A DNA stretch of 64,000 nucleotides from Paludibacteraceae bacterium (GTDB lineage: Bacteria; Bacteroidota; Bacteroidia; Bacteroidales; Paludibacteraceae), in assembly GCA_024401565.1 (NCBI GenBank), contig JAKSKU010000009.1, forward strand, positions 1-64,000, written 5' to 3'. Within the stretch, counting starts at the first letter, position 1, and every line of letters begins with the position of its first letter. Made by a program: the position numbers and the translations under genes. The notes under the pieces are model-generated. The model was not told where the DNA came from. It saw only the letters and a program-made list of their open reading frames with translations, and searched no databases. Positions 42,480-51,324 of the stretch are shown here, piece after piece.

Positions 42480-43463
42480 TTATAAGTGTGGATAAGACAA
42501 GAAATAAATCAAGTGGAAAAACACTAGTGCTGTGTATGATAGTGAATCAACACGGTCGAAGATACCTCCATGTCCTGGAATTGTGTCTCCCATGTCTTTG
42601 ACTCCCTTATCACGCTTGATTGCTGAAATCACAACGTCTCCGCAGAATCCGGAGATCGCGATGACCGCGCTGACCAGGATTGCGTATGCGTCTGGAAGTG
42701 GAGTTAGGAAACGCATGAAGTATCCGATTATTGTTGTGCTGACAACACCGCCGATGAATCCTTCCCATGTCTTGTTTGGGCTTACCTTAGGAAGTATCTT
42801 ATGCTTGCCAAACGTCTTTCCCCAGCAGAACTGCATGACGTCGTTCAACTCTGTAAGCACCACTAAGAATAGCAACAATCCGCGTCCACCAGCATTACAT
42901 TCAACAGTGATTTGGTTAGGGTCTGGAGCAGGCATCGAAAGCAGGAATGCAAGATGGCTGATTCCAAACACAGAAAGCATCACAACCCATTGAAGCATAG
43001 CCATCGATTTGGTGATACGATGAGTGTCTTCCTTGATTACCAAAATGATCGGCAAAATCAAGAACATAATCACTGGAATGAAGATGATGAAGCATCCGTA
43101 CCAGCCGATGTATGCCAAGACGTATTGGATAGGTATTGCTAAAAACGCAAGGAACAATGCGCTTCTGTCGGAATCACGGAATCCAAGAACCGAGTATAGC
43201 TCACGGAAAGCGAAGAACGACAATAGTGCAAGGAAACAGTATGCGACCACATTGTTGATGAATACGGCAGAGAAGAAAATACCGCACATTATCCACCATG
43301 ATTTGGTACGGGCTATGACCTCGTCTATTTTGGCGGTCGGCTTAAATATTTTTATTGCTCCCACTATGACGCTAGCCACAGTCAGCACAATTAGAATACC
43401 GAAGATTACCTGAATAACTTCAGAACTTAAGTCTGGAAACAACCAATGTATTATCTCTTTCAT
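42480..43463 (-). CDS. cdsA: Phosphatidate cytidylyltransferase
   Basis: A 327-residue inner-membrane enzyme that makes CDP-diacylglycerol from phosphatidate and CTP. About eight membrane helices; the family signature near the C terminus is seen as SPNKTWEGFIGG (about 228-239) and GDVVISAIKRDKGVKDMG ... PGHGGIFDRVDS (about 271-306). It overlaps the upstream gene by 4 nt. Second gene of the unit. Confidence 0.93.
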   Translation of the reverse strand: MKEIIHWLFPDLSSEVIQVIFGILIVLTVASVIVGAIKIFKPTAKIDEVIARTKSWWIMCGIFFSAVFINNVVAYCFLALLSFFAFRELYSVLGFRDSDRSALFLAFLAIPIQYVLAYIGWYGCFIIFIPVIMFLILPIILVIKEDTHRITKSMAMLQWVVMLSVFGISHLAFLLSMPAPDPNQITVECNAGGRGLLLFLVVLTELNDVMQFCWGKTFGKHKILPKVSPNKTWEGFIGGVVSTTIIGYFMRFLTPLPDAYAILVSAVIAISGFCGDVVISAIKRDKGVKDMGDTIPGHGGIFDRVDSLSYTALVFFHLIYFLSYPHL

Positions 43464-44125
43464 TTCTGTTCAGCGTGAGTCATTAGATATAGACGGTTGA
43501 TCAATGTCGCCACAAGGCCAATGTTCATGATGATCAAAGCAACCAAGAATACGATACTGTCGTAGCCGAAGTAAGCGGCAACCGCTGCGGCTAGAGATGC
43601 TCCAGTCAACAATGCCATACGGTGTTGTTTTGCCATTGGTCCGTTGAAATAGTGGTTGTGTGTCTTGTACGCTCCAATCCAGCGGAAATACGCTGTCATG
43701 ATAGCCAACACTGCTGCCAACCATCCTAGCTCTACTCCGATGCCACCAGCCACATAGCCGACTGGCACGATAAAGAACGCGTCGGCAAAACGGTCGGGCA
43801 TATCGTTGTACAAGTCTCCATTTGGAGTTCGCTTGCCTCCCTCAACGGCGACCATGCCGTCGAAAAGATTACATAGCAGTCTTGCCTGCACGCAAGCAGG
43901 GAACAGTATGTAGGCAACGTATTTGTTCAAACCGAAAAATAAGGAGCTTAACAATATAGCACATCCTACAACTGAAAAGAACACACTCATCATTGAAATC
44001 TGGTTAGGCTCAACTCCGCTGACCGTTAGCTTGTGAGCGATGGCAGCAGCCCAACTAGTGTTACGTGAAGCAATCTCGCGACGTCCGTCAACCTCTTGCT
44101 TCTGCTTTTCTACATTTTCTTCCAT
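43460..44125 (-). CDS. CDP-alcohol phosphatidyltransferase family protein, atypical motif
   Basis: A 221-residue membrane enzyme with about six helices. The CDP-alcohol phosphatidyltransferase motif D-x2-D-G-x2-A-R-x8-G-x3-D-x3-D appears as NLFDGMVAVEGGKRTPNGDLYNDMPD. Two of the metal-binding Asp positions are Asn (the first and the third) and the Arg is Val. The family joins an alcohol to CDP-diacylglycerol; which alcohol is unclear. The altered motif suggests a subfamily with different chemistry, or reduced activity. It starts the unit with cdsA and plsC; cdsA overlaps its stop by 4 nt. It has a promoter at 44154-44183. Confidence 0.8.
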   Translation of the reverse strand: MEENVEKQKQEVDGRREIASRNTSWAAAIAHKLTVSGVEPNQISMMSVFFSVVGCAILLSSLFFGLNKYVAYILFPACVQARLLCNLFDGMVAVEGGKRTPNGDLYNDMPDRFADAFFIVPVGYVAGGIGVELGWLAAVLAIMTAYFRWIGAYKTHNHYFNGPMAKQHRMALLTGASLAAAVAAYFGYDSIVFLVALIIMNIGLVATLINRLYLMTHAEQK

Positions 44126-44500
44126 TTTTCACATCATTTTTAGAAAATATGTGCAAAAGTAATAAAAATTATATTGTAGCAAACGTTATGTGTGTTTTCT
44201 GCCCGTTTGCCATTCTATATTTCAAATTTTTTAACATAATAGCCTGTTTTATTGCTAAACAACATCTATTTGCAATGCTAAGTCGTGATTGTGCCTCTAT
44301 TTCTGATCTGATGAGATCTTTACTGACAATGAAATTGTGGTGCAAAGGCAGAAATTCGTCTCCTGGAGATTATGTTCTGTCAGTGTAAAATTGTATAAAA
44401 ATAAGCGTATATAATGGCATTATTAATGTCTGAAGTCAGCGAAGGCCAATGCTATAAAGAAGCATAGCGGCAATGTTACGATATGTAGTAACAACAACCA
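44126..44500. other. Intergenic region upstream of the phospholipid unit
   Basis: 375 bp with no gene I can support. It holds the promoter of the phospholipid unit and a short 'tgtataaaaataagcgtatataatgg' fragment (44391-44416) of the TIR-element end. Confidence 0.5.
44154..44183 (-). promoter_or_regulatory. Promoter of the phospholipid unit
   Basis: Minus strand: TTTG, 18-nt spacer, TACTTTTG, about 28 nt before the ATG at 44125. Confidence 0.6.
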
Positions 44501-44641
44501 CTAAAATTTGTCGTTTGATGCAAACTGGTAATATTCGTATACAATGCCAATGCCGCAACAAAGGATGATGTACGCGGCAGGAGTAGTGTCTTTATATCGC
44601 AATAAGGCTAGACTTATCGAGATTAGAAAAACAGCCTCCAT
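44501..44641 (-). CDS. Possible small membrane protein or gene remnant
   Basis: From the ATG at 44641 a 46-residue product is MEAVFLISISLALLRYKDTT ... YYQFASNDKF with two short hydrophobic stretches. The frame is open further upstream into the aqpZ terminator region, which is unlikely to be coding there. No family recognised. It could be the 3' end of a lost membrane-protein gene. Confidence 0.25.
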   Translation of the reverse strand: MEAVFLISISLALLRYKDTTPAAYIILCCGIGIVYEYYQFASNDKF

Positions 44642-44756
44642 TATAGAACATACCGTTGGAAATTTGGTTGCTAAAACGGGTTCGCAATTATAATGGCAAT
44701 ATTTAGTAAGATTATAAAGGTATCCATAATTAGGTCGTTTATAGTATTTTGCAAAA

Positions 44757-44792
44757 AAAGCTTCATCCTGCACTGTTGACGTACAAAATGAA
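44757..44792 (-). terminator. Terminator after aqpZ
   Basis: Minus strand AGAGCTTCAT ... ATGAAGCTTTTTTT, stem with T-tract, 15 nt after the aquaporin stop. Confidence 0.75.
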
Positions 44793-44805
44793 GCTCTATT
44801 GTTAT

Positions 44806-45483
44806 TTAGTCTTTTTTGCTGCAGCATCCTGAAATGCAGTTCCAAACCACTGCAGCAAGAGCTGCACCAACGAATGGACCTACGATGAATGCCCAAAGCT
44901 GCTCAAGTGCCTCACCACCCTGGAATACAGCAGGAGCGATTGAACGAGCTGGGTTAACAGATGTTCCTGTGTAGTGGATACCTACCAAGTGAACAAGGAT
45001 TAGCGACAAACCGATTGCAAGACCAGCAAGGTTGCCTGCACCCTTCTTTGAATCAGTTGTGCCAAGCACTACAAGTACGAATACGAATGTCAAGATAACC
45101 TCAACGATACATGCTGCAACTGGTCCGTTTGTACATGTGTTAGCTCCTGTTGTAGTACCATATGAACCAACCTGGCTAACTAGCAATGCCAACAATCCGC
45201 TACCGATGAATGCTCCGATTACCTGGAATACCATGTACATAATAGCATCCTTTGCCTCAATACGCTTTGAAATCAAACAACCAAGTGTGATTGCTGGGTT
45301 GATGTGGCAACCGCTGATTCCACCGATAGTGTAAGCCATCGCTACTACTGCCAAACCGAATGCTACGGCTGTGCCAACTACTGATGCCGTGTCAACACCA
45401 CAACTCAAACTTACGGCTGTGCCGCATCCCATGAGAACAAGCACCATTGTGCCTATCATCTCAGCTAAATACTCCTTTTTCAT
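44806..45483 (-). CDS. aqpZ: Aquaporin (MIP family)
   Basis: A 225-residue inner-membrane channel with six helices and the two half-helix NPA motifs: INPAITLG near residue 62 and VNPARSIAP near 177. The first loop signature SGCHINPA is of the aquaporin Z type. The narrow selectivity residues were not examined in full, so water versus glycerol preference is inferred from overall likeness. The last residues are Cys-rich (CISGCCSKKD). It begins 21 nt after the argF' stop and may be read through from that gene. Confidence 0.9.
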   Translation of the reverse strand: MKKEYLAEMIGTMVLVLMGCGTAVSLSCGVDTASVVGTAVAFGLAVVAMAYTIGGISGCHINPAITLGCLISKRIEAKDAIMYMVFQVIGAFIGSGLLALLVSQVGSYGTTTGANTCTNGPVAACIVEVILTFVFVLVVLGTTDSKKGAGNLAGLAIGLSLILVHLVGIHYTGTSVNPARSIAPAVFQGGEALEQLWAFIVGPFVGAALAAVVWNCISGCCSKKD

Positions 45484-45504
45484 TTTTCCTTTTGTTTTTA
45501 TTAA

Positions 45505-46461
45505 TTAAAATTCAGTCTCTAATATTCTCTTCAATACTACCTCTGCAGAGATCTCTCTGTTGGCGGCCTCTGGAATAACCAATGAACGTGGGCTCTCGAT
45601 CACGTCGTCTGTAACGATCATGTTGCGACGTACTGGCAAACAGTGCATGAAGTGTCCGTTGTTTGTCAACGCCATCTTCTCTGTTGTGATTGTCCACGAC
45701 ATATCCTTGCTCAAAATCTGTCCGTAGTTAGGATCCTGGTATGCACTCCAGTTTTTTGCATATACGAAATCAGCTCCGGCAAGTGCCTTGTCCTGATCAT
45801 ACTCCACCTTTGCTCCTCTTACGAACTGCTCTGCCAATTCGTATCCCTTTGGATGTGTGATGACGAAGTCGACGTCTGCCTCATTCATGAAATCTGCGAA
45901 TGAGTTTGGTACAGCCTGTGGAAGAGCTTTTGGATGTGGAGCCCATGTCAACACTACCTTTGGACGCTTAACCTCCTTGAACTCCTCGATTGTGATAAGG
46001 TCTGCGAATGCCTGTAGCGGGTGGCAAGTGGCTGACTCCATAGAGAACACAGGTTTGCCAGAGTACTTGATAAACTGGTTGATGATTGTCTCCTCGTAGT
46101 CGAACTGCTTGCTCTCGAAACGTGCGAAGCTTCTTACTCCTATGATGTCGCAGAATGATGCCATCACTGGGATTGCCTCAAGCAAGTGTTCGCTCTTGTC
46201 TCCGTCCATGATGACGCCACGCTCTGTCTCAAGCTTCCAAGCTCCCTGGTTTACGTCTAGAACCATTGTGTTCATTCCTAGGTTCATACCTGCCTTCTGT
46301 GTAGACAAGCGTGTACGCAAACTGTTGTTGAAGAATACCATAAGCAATGTCTTGTTCTTTCCAAGATGCTGGTATCCAAATCTGTTCTTCTTTACTTCCA
46401 ATGCCTCCTTAACGGCTGCGTTCAAATCGCCAAGATCCTTGACTCCTGTATAATATCTCAT
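45505..46461 (-). CDS. argF': N-succinyl-L-ornithine carbamoyltransferase
   Basis: A 318-residue transcarbamylase of the Bacteroidetes type, which uses N-succinylornithine in arginine synthesis. Carbamoyl-phosphate motif FFNNSLRTRLSTQKAG at about residues 46-61, then GAWKLETERGVIMDG and CHPLQAFADL. The C-terminal HCLPVRRNMIVTDDVI is typical of this subfamily. The whole sequence closely follows what I recall of the B. fragilis enzyme. It is preceded by a four-helix-bundle gene and proA, both connected to glutamate-derived metabolism only through proA. Confidence 0.93.
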   Translation of the reverse strand: MRYYTGVKDLGDLNAAVKEALEVKKNRFGYQHLGKNKTLLMVFFNNSLRTRLSTQKAGMNLGMNTMVLDVNQGAWKLETERGVIMDGDKSEHLLEAIPVMASFCDIIGVRSFARFESKQFDYEETIINQFIKYSGKPVFSMESATCHPLQAFADLITIEEFKEVKRPKVVLTWAPHPKALPQAVPNSFADFMNEADVDFVITHPKGYELAEQFVRGAKVEYDQDKALAGADFVYAKNWSAYQDPNYGQILSKDMSWTITTEKMALTNNGHFMHCLPVRRNMIVTDDVIESPRSLVIPEAANREISAEVVLKRILETEF

Positions 46462-46528
46462 CTCTTTTTAATTATGAATGCGAAATGAGGAATGCGGAAT
46501 TAATTCGAAATGCGTATTCCTATTTGCA

Positions 46529-46906
46529 TTATTTGTTATTCGTTTTTTGTTTTTCTATATTTTGTTTGGCCGTCTTTGTTATGCTAATTAGAAGGGCAAT
46601 TAATTCATTGCAGTCATCAATCATTGATTGAGATTGAAAGTCTGTAATATAATTAGTCTTCGTAAGCAAAGTTAGCCAATATTCTGTTTCGTTAGCTTCT
46701 TTCAAAGAAATGCTCATTTTTGAAAGAAAATCAGCATTGCTTTGACCTCTGATTGCTTCTTTTATGTTAGCTCCAATGCTGGTGCCGCTTCTTACTAATT
46801 GCTTTGAAAGAATGTATTCCTTTTTCTCAGAATTGAGATACTTGTAAAGGTTTACACACCTCACTGCAAAATCCAAACTTTTTGACTCAACAATATTCTC
46901 TTTCAT
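46529..46906 (-). CDS. Four-helix-bundle protein (S23/IVP family)
   Basis: A 125-residue cytoplasmic protein of the family named after the 23S rRNA intervening-sequence protein. Family marks: LVRSGTSIGANIKEA at about residues 37-51 and SISLKEANETEYWL at about 66-79. It assembles into multimers; function unknown. In many Bacteroidetes it hops between loci as a single gene. Here it lies between proA and argF', with the heptamer repeat between it and proA. Confidence 0.88.
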   Translation of the reverse strand: MKENIVESKSLDFAVRCVNLYKYLNSEKKEYILSKQLVRSGTSIGANIKEAIRGQSNADFLSKMSISLKEANETEYWLTLLTKTNYITDFQSQSMIDDCNELIALLISITKTAKQNIEKQKTNNK

Positions 46907-46933
46907 TCATATTTTAATTTAATAATTAATTGT

Positions 46934-47073
46934 ATTCAGCATTCTGCATTCTGCATTCAGCATTCAGCATTCAGCATTCAGCATTCAGCATTTAGCATTC
47001 AGCATTTAGCATTTAGCATTTAGCATTCAGCATTTAGCATTTAGCATTTAGCATTTAGCATTTAGCATTTAGC
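46934..47073. repeat. Heptamer tandem repeat, 20 units
   Basis: Twenty consecutive 7-bp units ATT(C/T)(A/T)GC (mainly ATTCAGC and ATTTAGC), 140 bp in total, followed by ATTTATT that contains the proA stop codon. The ATTCAGC form dominates the distal part and ATTTAGC the proA-proximal part. Seven bp is not a multiple of three, and no frame crosses it. Confidence 0.95.
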
Positions 47074-47075
47074 AT

Positions 47076-48320
47076 TTATTTTCTTACTTGTCCGTTGCCT
47101 TCGATGATCCACTTGTAGGTTGTGATCTCCTCAAGTGCCATAGGTCCACGGGCATGAAGCTTCTGAGTGGAGATTCCGATCTCAGCACCAAGTCCGAACT
47201 GGGCTCCGTCTGTGAAGCTTGTTGGCGCATTCTGGTAGACGCAGGCTGCATCCACCATCTGGATGTATTTAGCCAACGCTGCTGAATCCTCACTGATGAT
47301 TGCCTCTGAGTGTTTAGACGAATATGTGCTGACGTGGTCGATTGCACCGTCGATGCTGTCGACTGTTTTGATAGCCATCTTGTAGTCCTGGAACTCACAT
47401 CCGAAATCGTCTGGTGTGGCGTGGTTTTTAAGTTCAGCTGGATACTGCTTCAAGGCTGCAAACGAAGCGTCGTCGCAATATAGCTTGACGTTGCTTGCCG
47501 CAAGTGGTGCGCATAGAGCATCGATGTCGTTAAGACGATCCTTGTGGATGATCAGGCAGTCAAGAGCATTACATACGCTCACGCGGCGAGTCTTGCCGTT
47601 GTTGACGATTGCTCTTCCTTTCTCTAAATCTCCGTCCTTGTCGAAATATGTGTGGACCACTCCGGCTCCTGTCTCGATGACATTCACCTTAGCGTTCTCT
47701 CTGACGAATTTGATCAAACCTGCGCTTCCACGTGGGATAAGCAGGTCGACGTAATCGCGAGCGGCAAGCAAATCTGCTGTGGCCTCGCGTCCTGCTGGCA
47801 TAAGAGCCACTATATCTGGGTTCACGTTGTGCTGCTTCAACACATTGTGGATGACATTGACGATGGCAGAGTTACTGTCGAATGCGTCTGTTCCTCCTTT
47901 AAGCACGCAAGCGTTGCCTGACTTCAAGCATAGGCTGAACACGTCGAAAGTCACGTTTGGACGAGCCTCATAGATGATGCCGATCACACCGAATGGCACA
48001 CTCACACGTTTGATCTTCAAACCGTTTGGAAGAGTGTTCTCCTTAGATGTCTTGCCAAGTGGCGACGGTAGGGTAGCGACGTTGCGGATGTCGGATGCAA
48101 TGCCGTCGATACGTTCTTTTGTCAACTTCAATCGATCGTACATTGGGTTGGCAGGATCCATTTTTGCCAGATCCTTTTCGTTGGCTGCCAAGATCTCTGC
48201 ACAATTGCTTTCTGCAGCGTCTGCAAGCGAACGAAGAATCTCGTTGATCTTATTCTCCGACAGAAGGTTAAGCTCTGCTGATGCCTTCTGCACTTTTTTG
48301 AAAATATCTATATTGCTCAT
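47076..48320 (-). CDS. proA: Gamma-glutamyl phosphate reductase
   Basis: A 414-residue NADPH-dependent enzyme of proline synthesis. N-terminal cofactor part with [19 protein letters not shown] (about 113-131), [15 protein letters not shown], and the catalytic Cys region [14 protein letters not shown] (about 250-263); [21 protein letters not shown] near the C terminus. Length is normal. proB is not adjacent. It leads an apparent unit with the four-helix-bundle gene and argF', interrupted by the tandem repeat directly after its stop. Confidence 0.95.
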   Translation of the reverse strand: MSNIDIFKKVQKASAELNLLSENKINEILRSLADAAESNCAEILAANEKDLAKMDPANPMYDRLKLTKERIDGIASDIRNVATLPSPLGKTSKENTLPNGLKIKRVSVPFGVIGIIYEARPNVTFDVFSLCLKSGNACVLKGGTDAFDSNSAIVNVIHNVLKQHNVNPDIVALMPAGREATADLLAARDYVDLLIPRGSAGLIKFVRENAKVNVIETGAGVVHTYFDKDGDLEKGRAIVNNGKTRRVSVCNALDCLIIHKDRLNDIDALCAPLAASNVKLYCDDASFAALKQYPAELKNHATPDDFGCEFQDYKMAIKTVDSIDGAIDHVSTYSSKHSEAIISEDSAALAKYIQMVDAACVYQNAPTSFTDGAQFGLGAEIGISTQKLHARGPMALEEITTYKWIIEGNGQVRK

Positions 48321-48437
48321 AATTCTTTGTAGTTAATAGTTAATGGTTAATAATTAATAGTTGGTTAAGTTGGTTAATGATAAATGTTAGATTGGATGTC
48401 TTCCCTCCATTATTAAACATTAATTGTCAACTATTAA

Positions 48438-49943
48438 TTATTTAAAGATATCCTCTTTGCATAATGGTTTCTCTTCGTCTCGCCAGTTGAAACCCTTCAG
48501 TTTCCGCTCGTTTTCCGGCATTTTTCCTGGCGGATACATTTTACCTTTTGATTCAGGCGTCATCTTGATTCTATCCATTTTTTTGTTGTTTAAGAATATG
48601 GATAGTTTCTGACCTTCACAATAGTTTATGCCGATGAGTTTGTTATAATCATCCTGAGCGTAGTAAAGAGAAATGGCGTTACCCATCATGTCAAGATGCT
48701 CTAGGTAGCTTCCGTCGAAATAGCCTTTGGCTTCACGTCCGTTTATCTGGTCGAAACAGTCGATAGCTTGCTGTTGGATGACGAAAGCATTGCCACGGAT
48801 ATGCATCCAGTCCGGCTTGTTGTTCTTTGTGAATATTTTGATGGTGTCGCCTGTGATCTGGCTATCGTTGGCCCAAAGCACAGGGTTACCGTCTATACGT
48901 ATCAGAGAGTCAGTTTCTATGTAGCTCATGGAATCTCCCTTTGCTTGCATGTCGTTGCTGAAAAGTTTCATGTGATAGTATGCATAAAGCTCTCTCTTTG
49001 TTGTGTCGACGGGTGACTGTCGGAATTTGATGGTGTCGCCATGCACATACATAGTGTCGTCTGGGTTGGAGAAATCCATCATGCAAGCCTTTCCCACGAT
49101 GTGGCCATGGCTTGGATTGTTCTGCATCCATGCGTAGTCGCCGGAAAAACCGGTATGAGAGGAATCGTCGATAGCCAACGCGTCACCCCACATCTCGACG
49201 ATGTTTGTCTCGCCAGAGAAGTAGATTGAGTCGGCTGTCATTTTTGAACCGTCTTTTCTTGTCAGCACGGAATGGTTGTAAAGGTGTCCGTATCTGGTCT
49301 GTGAGTTGGTCCACGCATAAGTGGTCTCAATTGTGTAGTCAGTGTGGTAAATTGTAGACGGACCGTATACGGAAGAGACGTTGGTGTTCTGGTTGAATTT
49401 CAACGAGTCTGTGACGATCTTGGTCTCTCCGCTAAGCATCACCACGTCTTTCTTGAAGAACGAGACTTTTGAGCTAGGGTAGTAGTAACCTATTTTAGAT
49501 ACGATGTCAAATTGAGGGTCGACGAGATGACCACCGTCTGCATAGTATCCATAGTTGGCATCACGGTAGAAGTCAAGCCAATCAGTGGTTAGTGTCATGC
49601 TGCCGTTTTTTAGCACGGCGCCACCACGTACTTTCATGATTCTTGTGTTGCCGTCGTAAAACATGGTGTTGGACGTCATGGTCATAGTGTCTTGCACCAC
49701 ACGACAATTGCCGAATGCGTCAAACGAATTGTTCGTGTCGTAGAAATAGGCACTGTCGCAAAACATCAGCGCGTCTTCATGACGGAATCTTACGTTTCCG
49801 CGCAGAATCTGGTAGTCACGTCCATGCTCCTTGTCGAATGACAGTGTTTCACTGTGTTCAAGGATAACGTTGTCAGCTTTACCTGCAGACACCGCAAAAA
49901 TGCATAGCAACAAAAATAAGTATGTCTGTTTTAAAAGACTCAT
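48438..49943 (-). CDS. OstA/LptA-like envelope protein
   Basis: A 501-residue exported protein with signal peptide (ends at about residue 23, SAGKA) and OstA-like beta-jellyroll repeats, seen as recurring short strands with GNVRFRHEDALMFCDSAYFY, RGGAVLKNGSMTLTTD, GHLYNHSVLTRKDGSKMTADSI. The family carries lipopolysaccharide across the periplasm or works in outer-membrane assembly. It ends the operon of three foldase genes, a common order in Bacteroidales. Substrate and partners are inferred. Confidence 0.88.
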   Translation of the reverse strand: MSLLKQTYLFLLLCIFAVSAGKADNVILEHSETLSFDKEHGRDYQILRGNVRFRHEDALMFCDSAYFYDTNNSFDAFGNCRVVQDTMTMTSNTMFYDGNTRIMKVRGGAVLKNGSMTLTTDWLDFYRDANYGYYADGGHLVDPQFDIVSKIGYYYPSSKVSFFKKDVVMLSGETKIVTDSLKFNQNTNVSSVYGPSTIYHTDYTIETTYAWTNSQTRYGHLYNHSVLTRKDGSKMTADSIYFSGETNIVEMWGDALAIDDSSHTGFSGDYAWMQNNPSHGHIVGKACMMDFSNPDDTMYVHGDTIKFRQSPVDTTKRELYAYYHMKLFSNDMQAKGDSMSYIETDSLIRIDGNPVLWANDSQITGDTIKIFTKNNKPDWMHIRGNAFVIQQQAIDCFDQINGREAKGYFDGSYLEHLDMMGNAISLYYAQDDYNKLIGINYCEGQKLSIFLNNKKMDRIKMTPESKGKMYPPGKMPENERKLKGFNWRDEEKPLCKEDIFK

Positions 49944-49968
49944 CTGTGTTCAAAATGTTTTGTGACCA

Positions 49969-51324
49969 TTAATCCTTTTTGATCCAACCTTTATGCTGGA
50001 AGTCGCAATTTTTCCAATTGTCGTCTATGTGGATATATGTCTCTTTCTGTTTTTTTGCAATCCAGTTGTTTAGCTTTTCTTGTTTCTTATGATTCTCGTA
50101 CAACTGTTTTAGCAAAGAAAAGTCGTCGCTCATATTAGCCTTGTGAGCCTTGACCTTGCTCTTCAACTTGGCGATACAGTATACTGTTCTGCCTGACCTG
50201 TCTACCATAAGGAATGGTTTTGACACTTCGCCTTCGTTCAATGAGTACACAGCTCTACCAACCTCCTGAGGCAGCTCCTGCATCTCATGCTTTGCTGTGC
50301 CGGTCTGCATGTTAGTAAGGATACCCGAACAGTTGCGCGTGTTTTTGTCTGTAGAGTAGAGAGTCACACATTGCTCAAACGTCATAGTCTTGTCTTCAAT
50401 GATTTTTGCGATACTGTCGATTCTGGCTTTGGCGTTGTTCATGTCCTCCAGATTAGCTTTGGGCTTTAGAAGGATATGGCGTGTGTTTACTTTCTCGTCT
50501 TGTCTTTCGATAAGCTGTATAAGGTGGAATCCGAACTCGCTCTCCACGATTTTAGATATTTTCCCTGGCTCATACATTGAGAATGCGACGTCTGCATACT
50601 CTTTCACAAGCTGTCCGCGTCCCATGAATCCAAGTTCACCACCTCTTTTAGCACTTTCTGTATCCTCAGAATAGAAGATAGCCAATGTAGAGAATGAGGT
50701 GCTGCCGTCTTCAATACGTTTTTGGAAATCACGAAGCTTGTCCTTTACCTCTTCGATAGCCTGCTTTGTGATGAATGGCTCGACGGTTAGGATCTGCACC
50801 TCCACCTGGTTTGGCACGTTAGGCAGACTGTCTTCCGGAAGCTTGTTCACAAAACGTCTGATTTCAGCCGGAGTGGATTTTACAGAGCCTACAATTTTGT
50901 TTTGTACTTGCTGCACAATCTGTTGAGTGCGGACCATCTCCTTCATGTCTTCGCGGATTTCCTCATAGTCTTTCATGAAGTATTCCGCAAGTTTGTCTTT
51001 CGAACCGATCTGACTGACCATATAGTTAAGACGCATGTCGACCTGGGAATTCACATTCTTGTCGTCCACGTCTATACTGTCGATTTTGGCTTGGTCCAAG
51101 AACAGTTTTGTTAAGGCAATCTGCTCTGGAATCTGGCAATAGGGATCATTGTTGATTTGCTCGCCCTCCATCTGCATACGGATACGCTGCTCCTCAACTT
51201 CGGATTTCAAGATGATCTCGTTGCCAATAATCCATGCGATCTCATCGACAACGTTGTTTTGAGAAAAAGCAGCTGATGCTAGATTCATCAAAACCGATAT
51301 GGAAAGTAGTTTTATCTTGTTCAT
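49969..51324 (-). CDS. SurA-like peptidyl-prolyl isomerase
   Basis: A 451-residue periplasmic foldase. Signal peptide (about 1-21), an N-terminal SurA chaperone domain, then two parvulin domains: the first at about 175-275 (ARRGGELGFMGRGQLVKEYADVAF; EFGFHLIQLIER) and the second at about 280-385 (HILLKPK ... VYSLNEGEVSKPF). It should help outer-membrane proteins fold. It overlaps the upstream gene by 4 nt and precedes the OstA-like gene by 25 nt. Confidence 0.9.
   Translation of the reverse strand: MNKIKLLSISVLMNLASAAFSQNNVVDEIAWIIGNEIILKSEVEEQRIRMQMEGEQINNDPYCQIPEQIALTKLFLDQAKIDSIDVDDKNVNSQVDMRLNYMVSQIGSKDKLAEYFMKDYEEIREDMKEMVRTQQIVQQVQNKIVGSVKSTPAEIRRFVNKLPEDSLPNVPNQVEVQILTVEPFITKQAIEEVKDKLRDFQKRIEDGSTSFSTLAIFYSEDTESAKRGGELGFMGRGQLVKEYADVAFSMYEPGKISKIVESEFGFHLIQLIERQDEKVNTRHILLKPKANLEDMNNAKARIDSIAKIIEDKTMTFEQCVTLYSTDKNTRNCSGILTNMQTGTAKHEMQELPQEVGRAVYSLNEGEVSKPFLMVDRSGRTVYCIAKLKSKVKAHKANMSDDFSLLKQLYENHKKQEKLNNWIAKKQKETYIHIDDNWKNCDFQHKGWIKKD

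Noticed and set aside
44065..44388. 107-residue plus-strand open frame
   Set aside because: It overlaps the start and promoter of the phospholipid unit and has no family likeness.
44642..44896. N-terminal extension of the frame at 44501
   Set aside because: It runs through the aquaporin terminator and coding end; only the short 3' part could be real.
46934..47073. Possible CRISPR array
   Set aside because: Units are 7 bp with no spacers, and no cas genes are nearby. It is a simple tandem repeat.
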